Part shown: positions 61,364-64,000 of the stretch, piece by piece
How the letters are laid out: the number at the start of each line of letters is the position of its first letter
How positions within the stretch are numbered: position 1 is the first letter of the stretch
Origin: Phaseolus vulgaris
Taxonomy: Eukaryota > Streptophyta > Magnoliopsida > Fabales > Fabaceae
Assembly (NCBI RefSeq): GCF_000499845.2
Contig: NC_023754.2
Location: forward strand, 18,416,111 to 18,480,110
Length of the DNA: 64,000 nucleotides
Direction: 5' to 3'
Position numbers and translations under genes: made by a program
The notes under the pieces: model-generated
Seen by the model: only the letters and a program-made list of their open reading frames with translations
Database searches by the model: none
Told to the model about the DNA's origin: nothing

Positions 61364-64000
61364 GAAATCCCTGAAAAATAAAATAAATTGTTATAAGATG
61401 TAATTTATTTTCAATTGTAAGAAACTCTCATTTTCCTAGAAATTTTTATTCAAATAGGCCATACCTGAAGAAGTGTGGGTTTGTGGATCTTCTGCAAGAG
61501 TTCTAGATTGCAACAAGAATTCAATTAAAAGTGTCCCTGATGAAATTGCACGTCTTACAGGTCTAGAGGTAAGCTGAACGTCTCTCTTCTATCTCTATAG
61601 GTTTAGTATCTGCTACATCCAGTTGTTTTTCTTGGGAGCAATAAATAACATATTTTTGAAACACTGCAGAAACTACTCATGAATTCAAACGAGATAGAGG
61701 ATGAATCAATTAGGTGGGAAGGACTAACAACTCTGAAGTACATAACTGTATTATCATTGAAGCATAACAAGTGAGTAGATGTTATCATTTGTAGTTCCAA
61801 TGTGTGCCTGCTTGGATTTATTTGCATAAGTCAACAAATAAATTTATACAAGTATTGCTTTCATTATGGATTTTTGTTAGTCCCTTCTAAATCATCATAA
61901 TTTGCAACAGTTGGTCCCTTGCCCAAAGATAATCGGGTGGAGTAAGTATATTTGATGTTTATGTTTCTAGCATATTTTTGTGAAGTTAATGTAAAATGCT
62001 AGAGGTTACTTACATTGTGTTCTTAAACTAACACCAATTTCTGACCATTATTTCAGTTATTCTAGTTTATTGTTAAATCTATTAAAAATTCTTTAGCATA
62101 TTTGAAAGATGACTTCAAAATTTCAACCTTGGCTTCTAGGTCTTTATATTTAAAGTTGATCAAGAATGTTGTTTCTTCATGTAATTTAGCTGTTTAACAT
62201 GATTTCTCTGCAGTTTAACTACTTTGCCGTCTGCTCTTGGATCTCTTACCTCTTTGAAGGAGCTGTATGTTTCCAACAATAAATTGGGTGGCTTTCCTGA
62301 TGAAATAGGGCATCTGACAAAATTAGAAGTTTTGCAAGCCAACAACAATAGGTATTATTTAAAATTCAGTACTTGATTAAGTATGGAGATATTTTTGTAT
62401 CACATTGTAAGTTTGGTCAAATCACTAAAACCCTGTTTAAGGATTGTCCTGCACTTGACTTGTTTATTTGGTCCATCTATTTGTGATTCATGGGTGATTG
62501 TTTACTACATCTTGCAATTTTAAGTTATGAATATACATTCTTATTTTCTGGGTCCAATTTTGTATGTATAGATATTTAGTTATATACTACATACTCATAA
62601 CTTAAGATACTCAACCAACCCTCTCCTCCGTTATCAAGCCTCTTCCTCAAAACCCTAACTAAATAGAAAATATCAATAAATAAATAATTTAAAAAAAAAA
62701 TCCCTAATCCTTGTTTTTTGTTGTCGAAATTATAAAGTAAATTTGGAAATGTCAGATTAAAATATGTGTCTTTATTGGCCAGTGGAAGAATCTGTCATGA
62801 GTAGCCCCTGTCCATCCCTTTCATCAAGTTTTAATCTAAAAGTCTGAGACAATGCATTATACTACTTAGCTGAATGAAACAGTTTATGCAAAATCCATCT
62901 ACCTCTTGCAGTAATTACTACTGACAAATTACTACCAAAGTTGTTATTTTGATTGATGTGTATCTTGTTCTCAGGATAAGTGTAATCAGTGACTCTATTG
63001 GGAACTGCCATTCTCTTGTTGAGGTACAGTTGCTGGTCTTCTATCCTTTCTCTCATCTTTGTATTCCTTTTTCAGAAGGGACTTTCCAATTGAGACAGCT
63101 TTGAAAAATTAAAACGTCAATGAAAGTAATATTTTTTTCGATAGTGTATAAACTCTTAAATATACTTATCCAACTTTTCTTGTGACATAGGTTGATTTCT
63201 CATCAAATCTTCTGTCAGAATTGCCAGAGACATTTAGTTGTTTGAACAATTTGAAGGTAGCCTTTTGTGACCCATCTTATCTGCATAAAAAAAGAAAATT
63301 TAAGTGGTTTGTTTCCCATCACAAGTTATTTATTATCTATTTGGTATGTTATCTTTAAATGTAAAATGCTAGAGGTTACTTGCATTGTGCAGGTATTGTA
63401 TCTTAGTAACATGCAATGAAATCTCTTCCATCTAAACTATTCAAGACCTGTTTTCAACTCTCCACACTGGATCTCCACAATACAGAAATAACAATTGATT
63501 TCCTGCGCCAGGTGTGCACGTTTTCTTGCGTTATATTTTGAACCAAAACCAAATATTTCACTTCACCAGAAGGCTTGGCTTATCAATAATTATGTCAGTT
63601 CAACTGAGCATGTAATCTCTAAGAAACAAACTGTTACATGACAGCAAAATATGCATTGCTTTCTTGCAGTTTGAAGGGTGGGACAATTTTGACGAGCGCC
63701 GGCGCTCAAAGCATCAAAAACAAATTGATTTCCGGGTTGGAGTCTCTAGAGATTTTGATGAAGGTGCTGATAAGAACTAAAATTATTTATGTTATTACAG
63801 ATAGTATTCATGAAGTTCATGTCCAACCATGATGGCACTTGCTATCTTAAGGTTCCTGTGGAGAGAAAAAATAAATGCTTGAGTACCCTTTAAAAAGTTG
63901 TTGTGTTGTTATTTTAAAAATTGAGGTCCAAATAAGGATAATGTGTCATTCTTTGTGTTATTACATGCCCTATGTCTGTGTGTATGATAAGATAAGGAAG
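61364..64000 (+). repeat. Long direct repeat, copy 2 (truncated by window end)
   Basis: Nearly identical to 51586-54223, offset 9778 bases (9777 after the deletion in exon 9). Introns are as well conserved as exons, which indicates a very recent duplication or an assembly artefact. Confidence 0.95.
61458..63780 (+). pseudogene. 5'-truncated copy of the ubiquitin-like/LRR gene
   Basis: Carries exons 4-10 only, at 61458-61568, 61670-61770, 62214-62351, 62975-63023, 63191-63256, 63393-63511 and 63670-63780. Exons 1-3, which encode the ubiquitin-like domain and linker, are absent, as is any promoter. Exon 9 has lost one base relative to the intact gene (aacatgcaatg against aacaatgcaatg, near 63412), so the frame hits TGA nine codons into that exon. 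As written it could not make the full leucine-rich repeat domain. If the block is an assembly duplicate, this entry does not exist in the genome. Confidence 0.9.

Noticed and set aside
1..64000. CRISPR array, bacterial operons, rRNA genes or organelle DNA
   Set aside because: The tandem repeats lack regular spacers, all real genes have plant families or introns, and no rRNA or plastid genes were recognised.
55439..64000. A functional fusion of the E1 and LRR genes
   Set aside because: They are on opposite strands and the LRR copy carries a frameshift, so no joined frame is possible.

Overview
The window looks like nuclear DNA of a dicot plant, most likely a legume of the Phaseolus/Vigna type. 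It is AT-rich, its genes are interrupted by GT..AG introns, and the intergenic space is filled with plant repeats: CACTA-type miniature elements, TRIM-like mini-retrotransposons, copia and gypsy remnants and a Mutator-like element. The legume assignment is inferred from repeat style and protein resemblance; no database search was made.

Layout. Two related amino acid transporter genes of the AVT1 type lie on the minus strand at 1266-4228 and 20829-25416, with identical lengths for their last two exons and the same intron positions; they are local duplicates. Between them are a single-exon PMEI/invertase-inhibitor-like gene (15081-15629, minus) and several repeats. From 25.4 to 40 kb I find no intact gene, only copia, gypsy and TRIM remnants in AT-rich DNA. 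A GC-rich single-exon glutaredoxin-like gene follows at 40045-40740 (minus).

A complete Mutator-like element (MULE) spans 43330-47569. It has matching inverted ends and a perfect 9-bp target-site duplication. It holds a truncated transposase start on the plus strand and a plant-mobile-domain (PMD) gene broken by three stop codons on the minus strand. Both subterminal regions carry arrays of an 18-bp palindrome.

The right end holds an intact ten-exon gene for a ubiquitin-like plus leucine-rich-repeat protein (49196-54003, plus) and, facing it, a ubiquitin-activating enzyme E1 gene (stop at 55439, minus). The E1 gene has lost or hidden its first coding exon(s) and has a one-base insertion. At 61364 the E1 intron sequence switches abruptly to a nearly perfect second copy of the last seven exons and introns of the LRR gene, running to the window edge. 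This is either a very recent duplication or a mis-assembly, and it is the first thing to check.

The genes show no operon-like cooperation. The two ubiquitin-related neighbours are probably adjacent by chance.
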